Shown here in pieces: positions 22,803 to 34,768 of a stretch of 64,000 nt of DNA. The DNA lies in assembly GCA_016711225.1 (NCBI GenBank), contig JADJTK010000019.1:62001-126000 (forward strand), given 5' to 3'. The notes under the pieces are model-generated. The model searched no databases. It saw only the letters and a list, made by a program, of their open reading frames with translations, and was not told the origin of the DNA. Source of the DNA: Opitutaceae bacterium (GTDB taxonomy: Bacteria; Verrucomicrobiota; Verrucomicrobiia; Opitutales; Opitutaceae). The stretch's first letter is position 1; each line of letters starts with the position of its first letter. The translations under genes and the position numbers were made by a program.

Positions 22803-23471
22803 TCAGGGCTTTTCCAAGGTTCGCAGGTAGGCGATGACCGCATCAACAGCCGTTTCGGGTAGAAGCTGCTTCTTCCTCCCGGTTCCTATCCGGGCCGGGT
22901 CCATCTCGCCATGGCCGGTGGTGATGATCTCCTTGAGTTCCGCATCCGTTTTGCCCTGCACATAGGCGGAAGTGAGACGGGGCAAAGGCTTCTTGAAATA
23001 CTCGTCGGCGAGCCGGTCGCCGTTGCCACCGGCTCCGTGGCAACGGAAGCACGTCGCCTCGAACGCCCCCTTGCCGGTGAGTTTGCCGATGGAGGGATCG
23101 ACCACTTCCAGCACGACATGCTTGTGGCCTGCACCGGTGGCCAACACGAGGGCACCGTCGTCGCCGTCCATCCACACCTCGGCGAGCCGGTTGCGCCCGT
23201 CGACCTGATCGAATACCAGCCGGCTGTCGTCGAAGGGCGAAGTATGGGCGAGCCGGGTGACCAGCGGCAATTTGGCCTTCTCCTTGCGCTCACGACTTAC
23301 GATCAGGGAGCTCCCGTTCGGGGTGAGAGCGAAGGCGTAGGTGCCGGCCGGAAGCACCTTCCTGCCGGCGGAGAATTCGAAGGGGATGTCGACCTGCAGT
23401 CCTTGGCCGAAAGCCTGGGAGCCGAGCCAGAGAGCGGCGCAAGCAGCGGTAGCGAGCAATGAAGTTTTCAT
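22803..23471 (-). CDS. Exported c-type cytochrome-domain protein
   Basis: A 222-residue protein with a signal peptide (MKTSLLATAACAALWLGSQA). An N-terminal beta domain contains FEFSAGRKVLPAGTYAFALT, a pattern common in small exported proteins of Acidobacteria and Verrucomicrobia. The C-terminal cytochrome c domain has the haem site CFRCH (about residues 146-150). MDP, in a GHGEMDPA context, probably supplies the distal methionine. It would sit in the periplasm and transfer electrons; the partner is unknown. Convergent with SNF2 copy 1. Confidence 0.82.
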   Translation of the reverse strand: MKTSLLATAACAALWLGSQAFGQGLQVDIPFEFSAGRKVLPAGTYAFALTPNGSSLIVSRERKEKAKLPLVTRLAHTSPFDDSRLVFDQVDGRNRLAEVWMDGDDGALVLATGAGHKHVVLEVVDPSIGKLTGKGAFEATCFRCHGAGGNGDRLADEYFKKPLPRLTSAYVQGKTDAELKEIITTGHGEMDPARIGTGRKKQLLPETAVDAVIAYLRTLEKP

Positions 23472-23718
23472 AGGACAGAGCGCGTGGGGTTCGCTTTGTT
23501 TAGATACGGGTTCGGAACGAAGGGGGGCCAGTTCTTGGCCGAAGAAAAGTGGGTGGAAGCGTAAGTGGAGCCCGCCGGAACTCGAACTTATAGGCATAAG
23601 CAGAACCCCTAATGATGGATCCATGTTCGCCGCGATCCCGAGATCGGGCTCTTCCCGGGGCGGTGGCGGGCCGTGGCGACGCGATTGCCCGGCAGCGGCG
23701 CTTGGCCATACTGCCGGC

Positions 23719-24432
23719 ATGGCGACAGCGACCGCCTCTGTACGCATCGTAGCCGACGACCGGGAGAACGCCGGCGGGGTGATCGCGGAGCTCCGGGCCC
23801 GCGCCGACGTGACACTCGTCATCCGCCGTTTGGCGACTGGGGACTTCCTCGTCGAGGAACGCTTCGCCGTAGAACGCAAGACTCTCGCCGACTTCGCCGT
23901 CTCCATCATCGACGGGCGGCTCTTCAAACAGGCGGCGGCCCTGGCGCACGACCGCTGCCGGGGGGTGCTCGTACTGGAAGGGACCGGCCCCTCCGACGGC
24001 TTCGGCGTCAGCCGCGAAGCGCTGCAGGGGGCGCTGATTTCGGTGGCCGTGTTCTTCGGCCTCGCGGTGTTGCGGGCGCGCGATGCGGCCGAGACGGCCC
24101 AGCTTCTCGTCTACCTCGGCCGGCAGGCTCGGGAGTTCGCACGCGGCGGGCTGCCGCGGCCCGGCTACCGCCCGAAGGGCCGCCGGGCCCGCCAGCTCTT
24201 CGTGCTCCAGGGCCTACCCGGCATCGGGCCGGAACGCGCCGCGCGCCTGCTTGAGCATTTCGGCTCCGTGCCGGCCGTGTTCACGGCATCGGATCAGGCC
24301 CTGACGGCGGTTCTCGGTATCGGCCCGGCGGTGGCGGGGAGAATTCGTTCGCTGCTGCAAGCGGAGCCCGGCGAAGAGACGGCACCGCCGCCTGCGGGAG
24401 AGGCCACGCCGGGCGTGCCAAATCCGCAGTGA
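23719..24432 (+). CDS. ERCC4-type (XPF/MUS81-like) nuclease with helix-hairpin-helix
   Basis: A 237-residue protein. The nuclease domain has DDRE at 13-16, GDF at 41-43 and the catalytic ERKxxxD motif E52-R53-K54...D58, followed by SIIDGRLFKQ. The C-terminus holds tandem helix-hairpin-helix elements, LPGIGPERAARLLEHFG and LGIGPAVAGRI (about 168-212). This is the minimal architecture of archaeal/eukaryotic structure-specific nucleases that cut branched or flapped DNA. Its place between two SNF2 ATPases suggests a DNA-processing role, but no operon structure is proven. ATG at 23719. Confidence 0.88.
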   Translation: MATATASVRIVADDRENAGGVIAELRARADVTLVIRRLATGDFLVEERFAVERKTLADFAVSIIDGRLFKQAAALAHDRCRGVLVLEGTGPSDGFGVSREALQGALISVAVFFGLAVLRARDAAETAQLLVYLGRQAREFARGGLPRPGYRPKGRRARQLFVLQGLPGIGPERAARLLEHFGSVPAVFTASDQALTAVLGIGPAVAGRIRSLLQAEPGEETAPPPAGEATPGVPNPQ

Positions 24433-24528
24433 CTGCCGCACCGGAAGGGCTTTGCTCGTACCCCGACCAACAAAAGCGGCCGTCGTTGGTGGCGTTGCCA
24501 GCCCTCCGTGACATAGCGGCTGGTCCGC

Positions 24529-24906
24529 TCACGCCGAGGCGCACGAGTTCTTCGTATTCCTACGCAGAAGGCCCAGGTGCAGCACTCCCACGAGCAGGCA
24601 AGCCACCGCGATCACAGGATTGGGCGTGGGGAAGAAGGCGAGCTCACCCGCCGTGCGCGTGAGATACACCAGCGCGCCCAGCACAATGGCGCCGCGCCCG
24701 AGCCGTGTGCCAAGCTCGTTGCGACAAAGAAGAAAGGCGAAGGCGAGAAACCCGATCATGAGCAGACCGCCCACATTGAAAACATGCATCAGCGCGCGCA
24801 CCTCCCCAGGGACCGGCAGGTGCTGAATCATCGGAAAGAGCAGCAGATGGAAGGCGACAAAGGCGGCGTTGAGCCCGCCACAAAGCCTCGGGAGAAATGG
24901 GGTCAT
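24529..24906 (-). CDS. Small four-helix membrane protein of unknown function
   Basis: A 125-residue protein with four hydrophobic segments (about 8-26, 44-62, 74-92 and 98-115) and a basic C-terminal tail (RRNTKNSCASA). Starting at the ATG at 24906 puts the first membrane helix near the N-terminus. Convergent with the ERCC4 gene and divergent from SNF2 copy 2, which starts 142 nt away. I do not recognise the family. Confidence 0.6.
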   Translation of the reverse strand: MTPFLPRLCGGLNAAFVAFHLLLFPMIQHLPVPGEVRALMHVFNVGGLLMIGFLAFAFLLCRNELGTRLGRGAIVLGALVYLTRTAGELAFFPTPNPVIAVACLLVGVLHLGLLRRNTKNSCASA

Positions 24907-25048
24907 AAGCGTACCCACCACTCCACCGGAACACCGCCGCCCGACAACCCCTCCGGGATGAACGGCGCCCCGCCGCGGCCCGACGGTCACGAGGTGCCAC
25001 GTTTCGCCTCTTGCCGCAGGCAGAGGCAATGCGCTTAACCGTGAGCGA

Positions 25049-28759
<3,711 letters not shown>

Positions 28760-28811
28760 GGGGTCGGCGACTGACGCTCAACGAACGCCCGCGGTAGTAC
28801 TATCGGTTGAA

Positions 28812-28835
28812 TTGTAGGCAGCCTGCTTGCACGCG
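28812..28835. repeat. REP-like TTGTAGG element
   Basis: TTGTAGGCAGCCTGCTTGCA continuing CGCG resembles the element at 57973 (TGTAGGAGCGTCCTTGCACG). It sits just after the SNF2 copy 2 stop, where small intergenic palindromic elements are common. Confidence 0.4.
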
Positions 28836-28904
28836 CTTTCTGCACGGCGTCCTCCCCTGTGCCGCGCAGACGCAATCCGGAAGTCCGTGGGCCAGGAACG
28901 GCCA

Positions 28905-29120
28905 CTCGGGTTATCACTTCTCCTTCGCCAGAAGTGGAACGCATCTGCGGACATCACGCCGGAACGGCTCGGTCCGCTCGCCATCCGAGCCTCGCGCGAG
29001 TTTGCCAAAGAATTGGAGGCAGGCGCCCTCATCACAATAGATGAGGATCGTCAGCGAGCCCGCATGCTCCCGCTCGGCATGGGCAGGTCGCCCGGCGTGT
29101 GCCAGCCGGTGCGGCGGTGA
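28905..29120 (+). pseudogene. Possible C-terminal remnant of a DUF5615 (PIN-like toxin) protein
   Basis: The readable segment LGLSLLLRQKWNASADITPE is followed by REFAKELEAGALITIDEDRQ and RARMLPL. This resembles the tail of DUF5615 PIN-like proteins (a 'G-I-V-L-L-R' strand, a helix, then 'x-G-A-L-V-x-I-x-x-x-R-x-R-x-R-x-L-P'). The N-terminal acidic nuclease part is not found upstream. The match is by eye, so treat as tentative debris of a toxin-antitoxin gene. Confidence 0.35.
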
Positions 29121-29185
29121 ATGCTGGAGCCGAGAAACCGAAAATTGACGACGCGGTGGGGCGACTCATCATCAAAGACCAATTC

Positions 29186-29335
29186 ATGCCCCTTTTTGCC
29201 CCAAACATACATGGTACGTTGTATAAGTATGATGCGAGCGGTTATGAAATTGTGAACCTGAGTTGTGGTGAAAGGCTTCCGAACTCGGATGCTGTTGCAG
29301 GATTAATCAGCCTATTACGTGTAATTGCGAAATAA
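29186..29335 (+). CDS. Short open frame in AT-rich DNA, doubtful
   Basis: A 49-codon frame from the ATG at 29186 ending GLISLLRVIAK. Base composition becomes markedly AT-rich here, unlike the neighbouring GC-rich genes. The frame is open further upstream to about 29099. It may be the 3' end of a truncated gene or not coding. No family is recognised. Confidence 0.2.
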   Translation: MPLFAPNIHGTLYKYDASGYEIVNLSCGERLPNSDAVAGLISLLRVIAK

Positions 29336-29342
29336 ACATATT

Positions 29343-29988
29343 ATGAAGGTAGCTCATTTATCTGTTGCCCTATGTGTATGGCTTGGCGCGCAGGGAGGGC
29401 GAGGGGAGGCGCTGGGGGATGTCACGGAGGCTTTGGCCTCGTTCCCTGTCGATTCTAAGGAGTGTGCAATCGATGACCCAGCGAGCTTGGATGGGGCAGT
29501 GTTTCGGGTTCTGTGTGCAGAATGTCTTGGGTAAGCCCAATCAGAGCTTTTACGTTTGCTTGGTTCCGAAAGCCATCGATTCATTCGAACTCGTTTTGTT
29601 CGCGTTGCATGATGGGGTTGTCCGCAATGGTGCACAGCTAAACGAGCGAATTAGAGAGAGTACGAGAAGGAGAGATGTCGATAATCAGCTTGCGCGCCAT
29701 ATATATAGTGCCTGGGTTGCTGCGTTTAGTCGGGCACGATATCTGCAGTCTGGTGCAGTCGGATCGAATTTGTATGTGTCGGTGGCGCTCTCCTCTAAGA
29801 ATTTCGGCTACATGCGTGCGTCATTCGATCAAGGTCGACCAGGATGTACAACCGGTGATATAATGGAGGTCGGAAGGCTGATGTATGACTATGTTAGTGA
29901 AGTTGAGAATCGCGACGTAAAACGGAATCTTGAGAAGATGATCCTGTCGTGTCAAAAGCTCGAAGCTAGATCTGCCGGGCCGAACTGA
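29343..29988 (+). CDS. AT-rich exported protein of unknown function, frameshifted
   Basis: From the ATG at 29343 a signal peptide is read (MKVAHLSVALCVWLGAQGG). The frame continues to DGAVFRVLCAE and stops at 29534. The adjacent frame continues coherently from about 29520 (VLGKPNQSFYVCLVPKAIDS and then LALHDGVV-type beta segments) to a stop at 29988. One indel near 29500-29530 rejoins them into about 214 residues. Composition is clearly lower in GC than flanking genes, suggesting recent transfer. I recognise no domain. Its 3' end abuts a diverged direct repeat at 29981. Confidence 0.45.
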
Positions 29989-30018
29989 CGTCGTAGGTTT
30001 TTCGGGCTGTTTACCACG
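29981..30018. repeat. Diverged direct repeat, left copy
   Basis: This 38-bp segment matches 30574-30611 at 32 of 38 positions (both begin CGAACTG and end CCACG). The left copy overlaps the 3' end of the AT-rich gene. A third partial copy starts near 30551. Confidence 0.55.
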
Positions 30019-30573
30019 TTGCCGTCCGAAGAGGTGGCCGCGATCATCGTAGCTTTTGTGCGCGCTGCGATCACCCCGGTTGCAGGAGCGGAAGCATGCC
30101 GGGGGCAAAAGGGGGCATGAAGAAAGTGCTGACAAAGTGTCCACAGGCGTGGCGGAAGGCTTCAGGGGCGAAATGGCTGAACGGCTGCGCTGTTCACGGC
30201 GGAGGCTCGGGCCGGATCAAACTCTCCTAGGAAACAGCCTCCGTTTCTTCCCGTCCCGGGCGGCACTCCGTGCCGCAGCCGTGACTTGCGAGCCCCGCTA
30301 CGGGGCAACCGGCCTGTGCGGAGTCTTCCGGCCCGTCCTAAAGGAGCAGGCCACGACGTAGGCGGCGGCTCAGGCGGAGGTTCGCCCTCCAGGCTGACAG
30401 GCCACCTCATCGCATTGGCCTACGGGCAGACGCCGTTCTGGCGATCGTCACCACGGCCGAAACGCAGGCAGGGACGCCTGAGCCACTCACCCGGCTCGCT
30501 CTGTGTTCTCCGCCCCTTTCGTGTCCTCTGTGACCGCATTTGCACCGGGCCGAATTGGCGTCGGTGTTTTGGA
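30019..30573. other. Non-coding debris region between direct repeats
   Basis: No convincing gene in either strand; the available frames have no recognisable sequence. It contains a short intergenic motif at 30370-30387 (GGCGGAGGTTCGCCCTCC) that recurs with two changes at 51262-51279. Confidence 0.4.
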
Positions 30574-30611
30574 CGAACTGGCGGCGTAGGTTGTTCGGCC
30601 CGTTTGCCACG
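30574..30611. repeat. Diverged direct repeat, right copy
   Basis: Right partner of the 29981 repeat, 6 mismatches in 38 bp. The roughly 590-bp spacing, with debris between, suggests an old duplication or insertion scar. Confidence 0.55.
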
Positions 30612-30653
30612 CGATCGGCGGGGAAGAGAGTGGCGCCGAACGCCACCGAGCCC

Positions 30654-30934
30654 TCACGGCGCGGATATCGTAACGGAAAGCCGCAGGAACTTCCTCGTGT
30701 CGCCGGCACTCAGCGGCAGCAGCGCGCGCAAGAGTTCGCCTTGGTCATCACAATCCACATCGGGAGCCTTCGCCTGGGTGGCAACACCATCGGAGCCCAC
30801 TCGACGAGATAGCCGGAGACTTCACCACCGAAGCTCACCACGGCGGTCTCGCGGCGACAATCGGTGAGCGCGACCGGGGAGCGACGTAGGCATGCTCGAG
30901 AACGCCACAAGGAACAACCGCGCTGGGTGTTCAC
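30654..30934 (-). pseudogene. Decayed C-terminal module of an exported beta-helix/Ig-type protein
   Basis: Reading leftwards, one frame gives VALTDCRRETAVV, then GEVSGYLVEWAP. After a frame change it gives DVDCDDQGELLRALLPLSAG followed by DTRKFLRLSVTISAP and a stop at 30654. This matches the C-termini of the three genes to its right (e.g. LTHRRSKTANLVW..., LDVDGDGKVELVHALLPLSA..., DTRRFVRLAVRAP). No upstream body or start remains, and the internal frameshift confirms decay. It is the fourth member of the array. Confidence 0.75.
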
Positions 30935-30979
30935 GAGTTGAAAGATCGTATACCACTTCGAGAAATGGGCCCAAGGAGC

Positions 30980-32519
30980 TCAAGGTTCCGAGACCGAGAC
31001 GCGCAAGAAGCGGCGTCCTTCAGCCGCGGCAACGGGAAGCGCCGCGCGAACCACCTCGGCGCTCCCATCACCATCGGCATCGGACAGCAGAACCGTGATG
31101 GTCGGTGCGCAGACGGACCAGGTGACAAGATCGGACGACGTTTCATAGGTCCAAACAACCTGCGCGGTACGCGTGCGGCGGTGCGTCAGCAGAAGCGAGC
31201 GGCTGCCGGGATCAAACCCACCTTGCGGAGCTTGCAGCGAGGAAGACCGGAACGGATCGGTGGCGAGCGCGAATTCGAGCAGGTTGATCAAGCCGTCCTG
31301 ATCGCGGTCGTCGCCCTCGGCGGAACCGGGCCCGGTAAGGTCGCGCGCCCAGGCCCAGGCGATGTAGGTGTCCGCTGTCACCACGACACTGAGCGCGAGG
31401 GATCCCAGGCCGGTGCCGCCGAGGTTGCTGGCCCGGAGCGGAATCGTGTAGTCACCATAGTACCACGGTCGGCCGGAGATCACCCCGATGATCGGGTCGA
31501 AGACGAGGCCGTAGGGCAGGTCGTCGGCCCCGAACCAAGTGGGACCGTGGTCCGCGGTGATCTGATAGCGAAACGTCCGCCCGGCGATGGTTGTCGCTGC
31601 GCTCGGCGAAGTGATGACAGGCTTCGGGATCGGCGCCGGTTCCACCGTGAGCACGAGGGTGGCCTCGCCGGTGCCCGCGGCGTTGGTCGCGGAGATCGTG
31701 AGCGGATACACACCGATTTCCACGCACGTGCCGGAAATGACTCCGGTCGCAAACACGATCCCCAGTCCCGGCACGTCGCCCTCGACAGCGAAACGATCGG
31801 GCGCGTTACTCGCGGTGATCCGATAGGTGAAGGGCTGGCCGGCAGTCGCCGTGGCGGTGAGCGGCGAGGTGATCACCGGCGCCTGCGCTGCGGCAGTGAA
31901 CGTGATCGCCAAGTCGCCGAATCCAGTCCCCACAGGGTTGGTGGCCGAGATGGACCCGGCCACCAAGCGGGCGCGCCGGTGGAGTACCCGAGAGCACACC
32001 GGTGACCGGATCGACCGATAAGCCTTCGCTTCCGAAGCTCGAGGAGAAACTCGTCGGATTGTTGGTCGCCGAAATCTGGTAACTGAACGGCCGGCCTAAC
32101 ACCGCCAACGCCGTCGAGGGGGAAGTGATCACCGGCTGCGCCGCCAAAGGAGGGCCGATCGTGATCACAAGGGAGGCCGAGCCGGTGCCGTCGGCATTGG
32201 TCGCGGTAATTTCCCCGCTGAAGGTGCCCTCGCTCGTGGGCACGCCGGAGACGGTTCCGCTGAGAAATCCGACCCCCAGCCCTCCGGCCATCAAGGTGGA
32301 ACCAAACTTCGTAGGATTGCCGCTCGCAGCAATCTGGTAGCTAAAGGGCACCCCCTTATGGCCACTGGCCGTCAACGGCGAGGTGATCACCGGCGCGGCC
32401 GCGAACACGGCCGGCGTGAGCAACATGCCGACCAAGGAGACCTGAGAGCAAGACCGGCCAATCAGGCACGAGACGCAGCGCCACAAGGCAATAAACAAGC
32501 GGGAAGGAGAGGATGTCAT
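30980..32519 (-). CDS. Exported multi-Ig (He_PIG-type) repeat protein, frameshifted
   Basis: From the ATG at 32519 a signal sequence (SLVGMLLTPAVFAAAP) is followed by four roughly 85-residue repeats with 'PVITSPLTA...G..F.Y.I.A...P..F' and 'G..SG.P...G.....I.ATNA.GTG'. This is the putative Ig family He_PIG. The frame changes near 31960-31990 (between VDPVTGVLSGTPPA and SISATNPVGTG); repeats continue in the next frame. The C-terminus is the shared module: YIAWAWARDLTG, DRDQDGLINLLEFALATD, LLTHRRTRTAQVVW, RFLRVSVSEP. Likely a surface or secreted adhesin-like protein. It lies 52 nt downstream of a beta-helix gene. Confidence 0.75.
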
Positions 32520-32571
32520 GGTAGAGAGGAACTCCTCGGCTGCTGCCGAAGCAGGAGGACAGGGCCGGCGC

Positions 32572-34671
32572 TCAGGGGGCGCGCACCGCGAGACGGACAA
32601 ATCTCCGTGTGTCTCCGGCAGACAGCGGCAGGAGCGCGTGGACCAACTCCACTTTTCCATCACCATCGACGTCGAGGTTGGTAACGGCGGAGGCAAGCGC
32701 AGTCGGTGCCCATGTGGCGAGGTCGGATGAGACCTCATAGGCCCAAACGAGGTTAGCCGTCTTGCTGCGACGGTGGGTGAGCACCAGCGAGTTGGTGGCT
32801 CCATCGAGCGCAAGCGTGGGCGCCTGCATGGCGGACGGCACAAGCGGCCCGGTGCGAAACCCGTACTCAAGGATATTGGCCAACCCATCGTCGTCGGGAT
32901 CAGCCGTCGCCAAGGCTTGGTCACCGGTGAGGCCGGCCGCGGCGGCCCAGGCGGCGTAGGATTCGGAGGGGACAAACTCATAGGCGCCGATGTCGGGCTG
33001 GCTGTCGCGCGGCGTGCCGTAGAGATCAGCGATCGACGAGTTAAGGGTCGAACCGGCATTGATCCCGGGGCAGTCGGCCAGCAGCACAGCGTCGAATGCG
33101 GCGGGATTGGAGTAGGGCACCAGGGTGGTGATGATCGGGTCCTGGCCCTTGGGCTGGGGCACGTTCGGGACGGCGTGATAGAAGAGATTGTGGTCGTAGC
33201 GTACGGCGTACGCGCCCTCGATCGTGCTCCAAGCCCGGTCGAGCCCGGGGAAGATGTTGTTGTAGATCTCGACCCCGGTGGACAACGCGTAGGTGGGCAA
33301 CGAGACGTCGTAGTGGGTGGGGGTCACGACCCGCTCCTGCACCTGAAACTGGTCGTTCTCGACGTAGACGACGGAGTTGTGGCGGAACACGAAGCCTTTG
33401 CAGTAGAACTTCCCGTGGATCATGAAGCCCGAGGTGGGGCCGAAGACGTTGTTCTCGAGCAGCCAGTCCTCGGAAATGTAGACGTTTGGATTCGTTGGGT
33501 ACTGCGCGTCGTTGCGGTTCTGGAGCATCAGACCCATCGACTCGATGTGGTAGATGCGGTTGGCCCGGATGATGAGGTGGCGGTTGGCGTCGAAGGGATG
33601 GCCGTCTGTCTCCATGAAGCACTGGATCCCGTCGACGTGGGCGCCCCAGTCGGCCACACCGTCGTCGATCCCGTCGTCCAGATCGTGGATGCGGTTGCCC
33701 TCGATCAGGACGGTGTCGCAGCCGGTGGGGTTCATCCCGTCGAGCGAGTTGTGGTGGATGTGGCAGCGCCGGATGGTGAGGTCGTTGCCGCGCATCACAA
33801 TACCGACGGCCACCTGGGTGATCTCGCAGTCCTGGATCGTGACCGAGCGGGCGCGGCGGATGGCGACGCCGTTCCGGCTCATGGCCGCGACCGAGCCCGT
33901 GGTGGGGCCGACGCGATTGATGACACAATTCTCCAACCGCACCAGATTGACCGAAGCGATACCCACGCCATCGGCGATGGTCAGGCCGATAACCCGCACG
34001 CGCAGGTCGAGATTGCCGTTCCACGTTTCCGGCCCTCCCCAATAGCCGTGAAAGTTGACCTTGGCGACGACCGGTGTCGCGCCGGGCGCGGCCATGAACG
34101 TAACCCAGTCGGTGTAGGGCGCGGCCAGATTGCCGCCGACGGTGGCATCGATCGAGAGGGCGTCGTAGGTACCGTTATGCAGGAGCACTACCTCGCCGCC
34201 ACGCAGCAACGGGCGAACCTTGGCCACGGTCTTGTAGGGTCTCGCGACGCTCCCGTCGCCGGTCGCGTCATTGCCGATCACCGCATCAAGGTGGTAGCGC
34301 GCGGTGGAGGGATCGGGAATCGGCAGTTCGTCCCGCGAAGCAAGCGGGCTCACCGTGAGACGGGCCGCGGCAGACTCGGTCGTGCCAGTGCTGTCGGTAA
34401 CGCGCACCTTGATCATCGCGCCATTGTCGGCTGCGACCGCGTCGGGCAGGTAGACCGTGGCGGTGGTGGCCCCGATGGCGGTGGTTAGCAGGACGTCGTT
34501 CTTGAACCACTGGTAGCTCAATGGAGCCGTCCCGGTCGCGACCACCGAGAAGGCACCGATTTGCCCCGGGACCAAGGTATCGGCGACGGGTTGGCGGGTG
34601 ATGGTGGGAGCAGCCATCGCGGCCGTACCTAAAAGCCCGATCAAAAGTCCACAGCGCAGGGATGAAGCCAT
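32572..34671 (-). CDS. Exported right-handed beta-helix protein (paralogue A)
   Basis: A 699-residue protein with a signal peptide (LRCGLLIGLLGTAAMAAP). An Ig-like domain follows (about 25-110, QPVADTLVPGQIGAFSVVAT, LSYQWFKNDVLL). Then come a DUF1565-like start (GNDATGDGSVARPYKT) and a parallel beta-helix (about 130-570) full of N/H/D-rich turns such as LIEGNRIHDLDDGIDDG and FRHNSVVYVENDQF. The C-terminal module is YAAWAAAAGLTG, DPDDDGLANILEYGF, RFVRLAVRAP. Such folds are typical of polysaccharide lyases or surface binders. The ATG at 34671 places the signal peptide correctly; the frame is open 12 codons further. Confidence 0.82.
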   Translation of the reverse strand: MASSLRCGLLIGLLGTAAMAAPTITRQPVADTLVPGQIGAFSVVATGTAPLSYQWFKNDVLLTTAIGATTATVYLPDAVAADNGAMIKVRVTDSTGTTESAAARLTVSPLASRDELPIPDPSTARYHLDAVIGNDATGDGSVARPYKTVAKVRPLLRGGEVVLLHNGTYDALSIDATVGGNLAAPYTDWVTFMAAPGATPVVAKVNFHGYWGGPETWNGNLDLRVRVIGLTIADGVGIASVNLVRLENCVINRVGPTTGSVAAMSRNGVAIRRARSVTIQDCEITQVAVGIVMRGNDLTIRRCHIHHNSLDGMNPTGCDTVLIEGNRIHDLDDGIDDGVADWGAHVDGIQCFMETDGHPFDANRHLIIRANRIYHIESMGLMLQNRNDAQYPTNPNVYISEDWLLENNVFGPTSGFMIHGKFYCKGFVFRHNSVVYVENDQFQVQERVVTPTHYDVSLPTYALSTGVEIYNNIFPGLDRAWSTIEGAYAVRYDHNLFYHAVPNVPQPKGQDPIITTLVPYSNPAAFDAVLLADCPGINAGSTLNSSIADLYGTPRDSQPDIGAYEFVPSESYAAWAAAAGLTGDQALATADPDDDGLANILEYGFRTGPLVPSAMQAPTLALDGATNSLVLTHRRSKTANLVWAYEVSSDLATWAPTALASAVTNLDVDGDGKVELVHALLPLSAGDTRRFVRLAVRAP

Positions 34672-34768
34672 GCGGTGAATCCTGCCCCGGCCGGCGCCGA
34701 GCGGCAACGCCTCGGGGCCGCCGCCGGCCCGGTTTACCGTTTCGCGACAAACCGGCGGGCGGCGAGAC

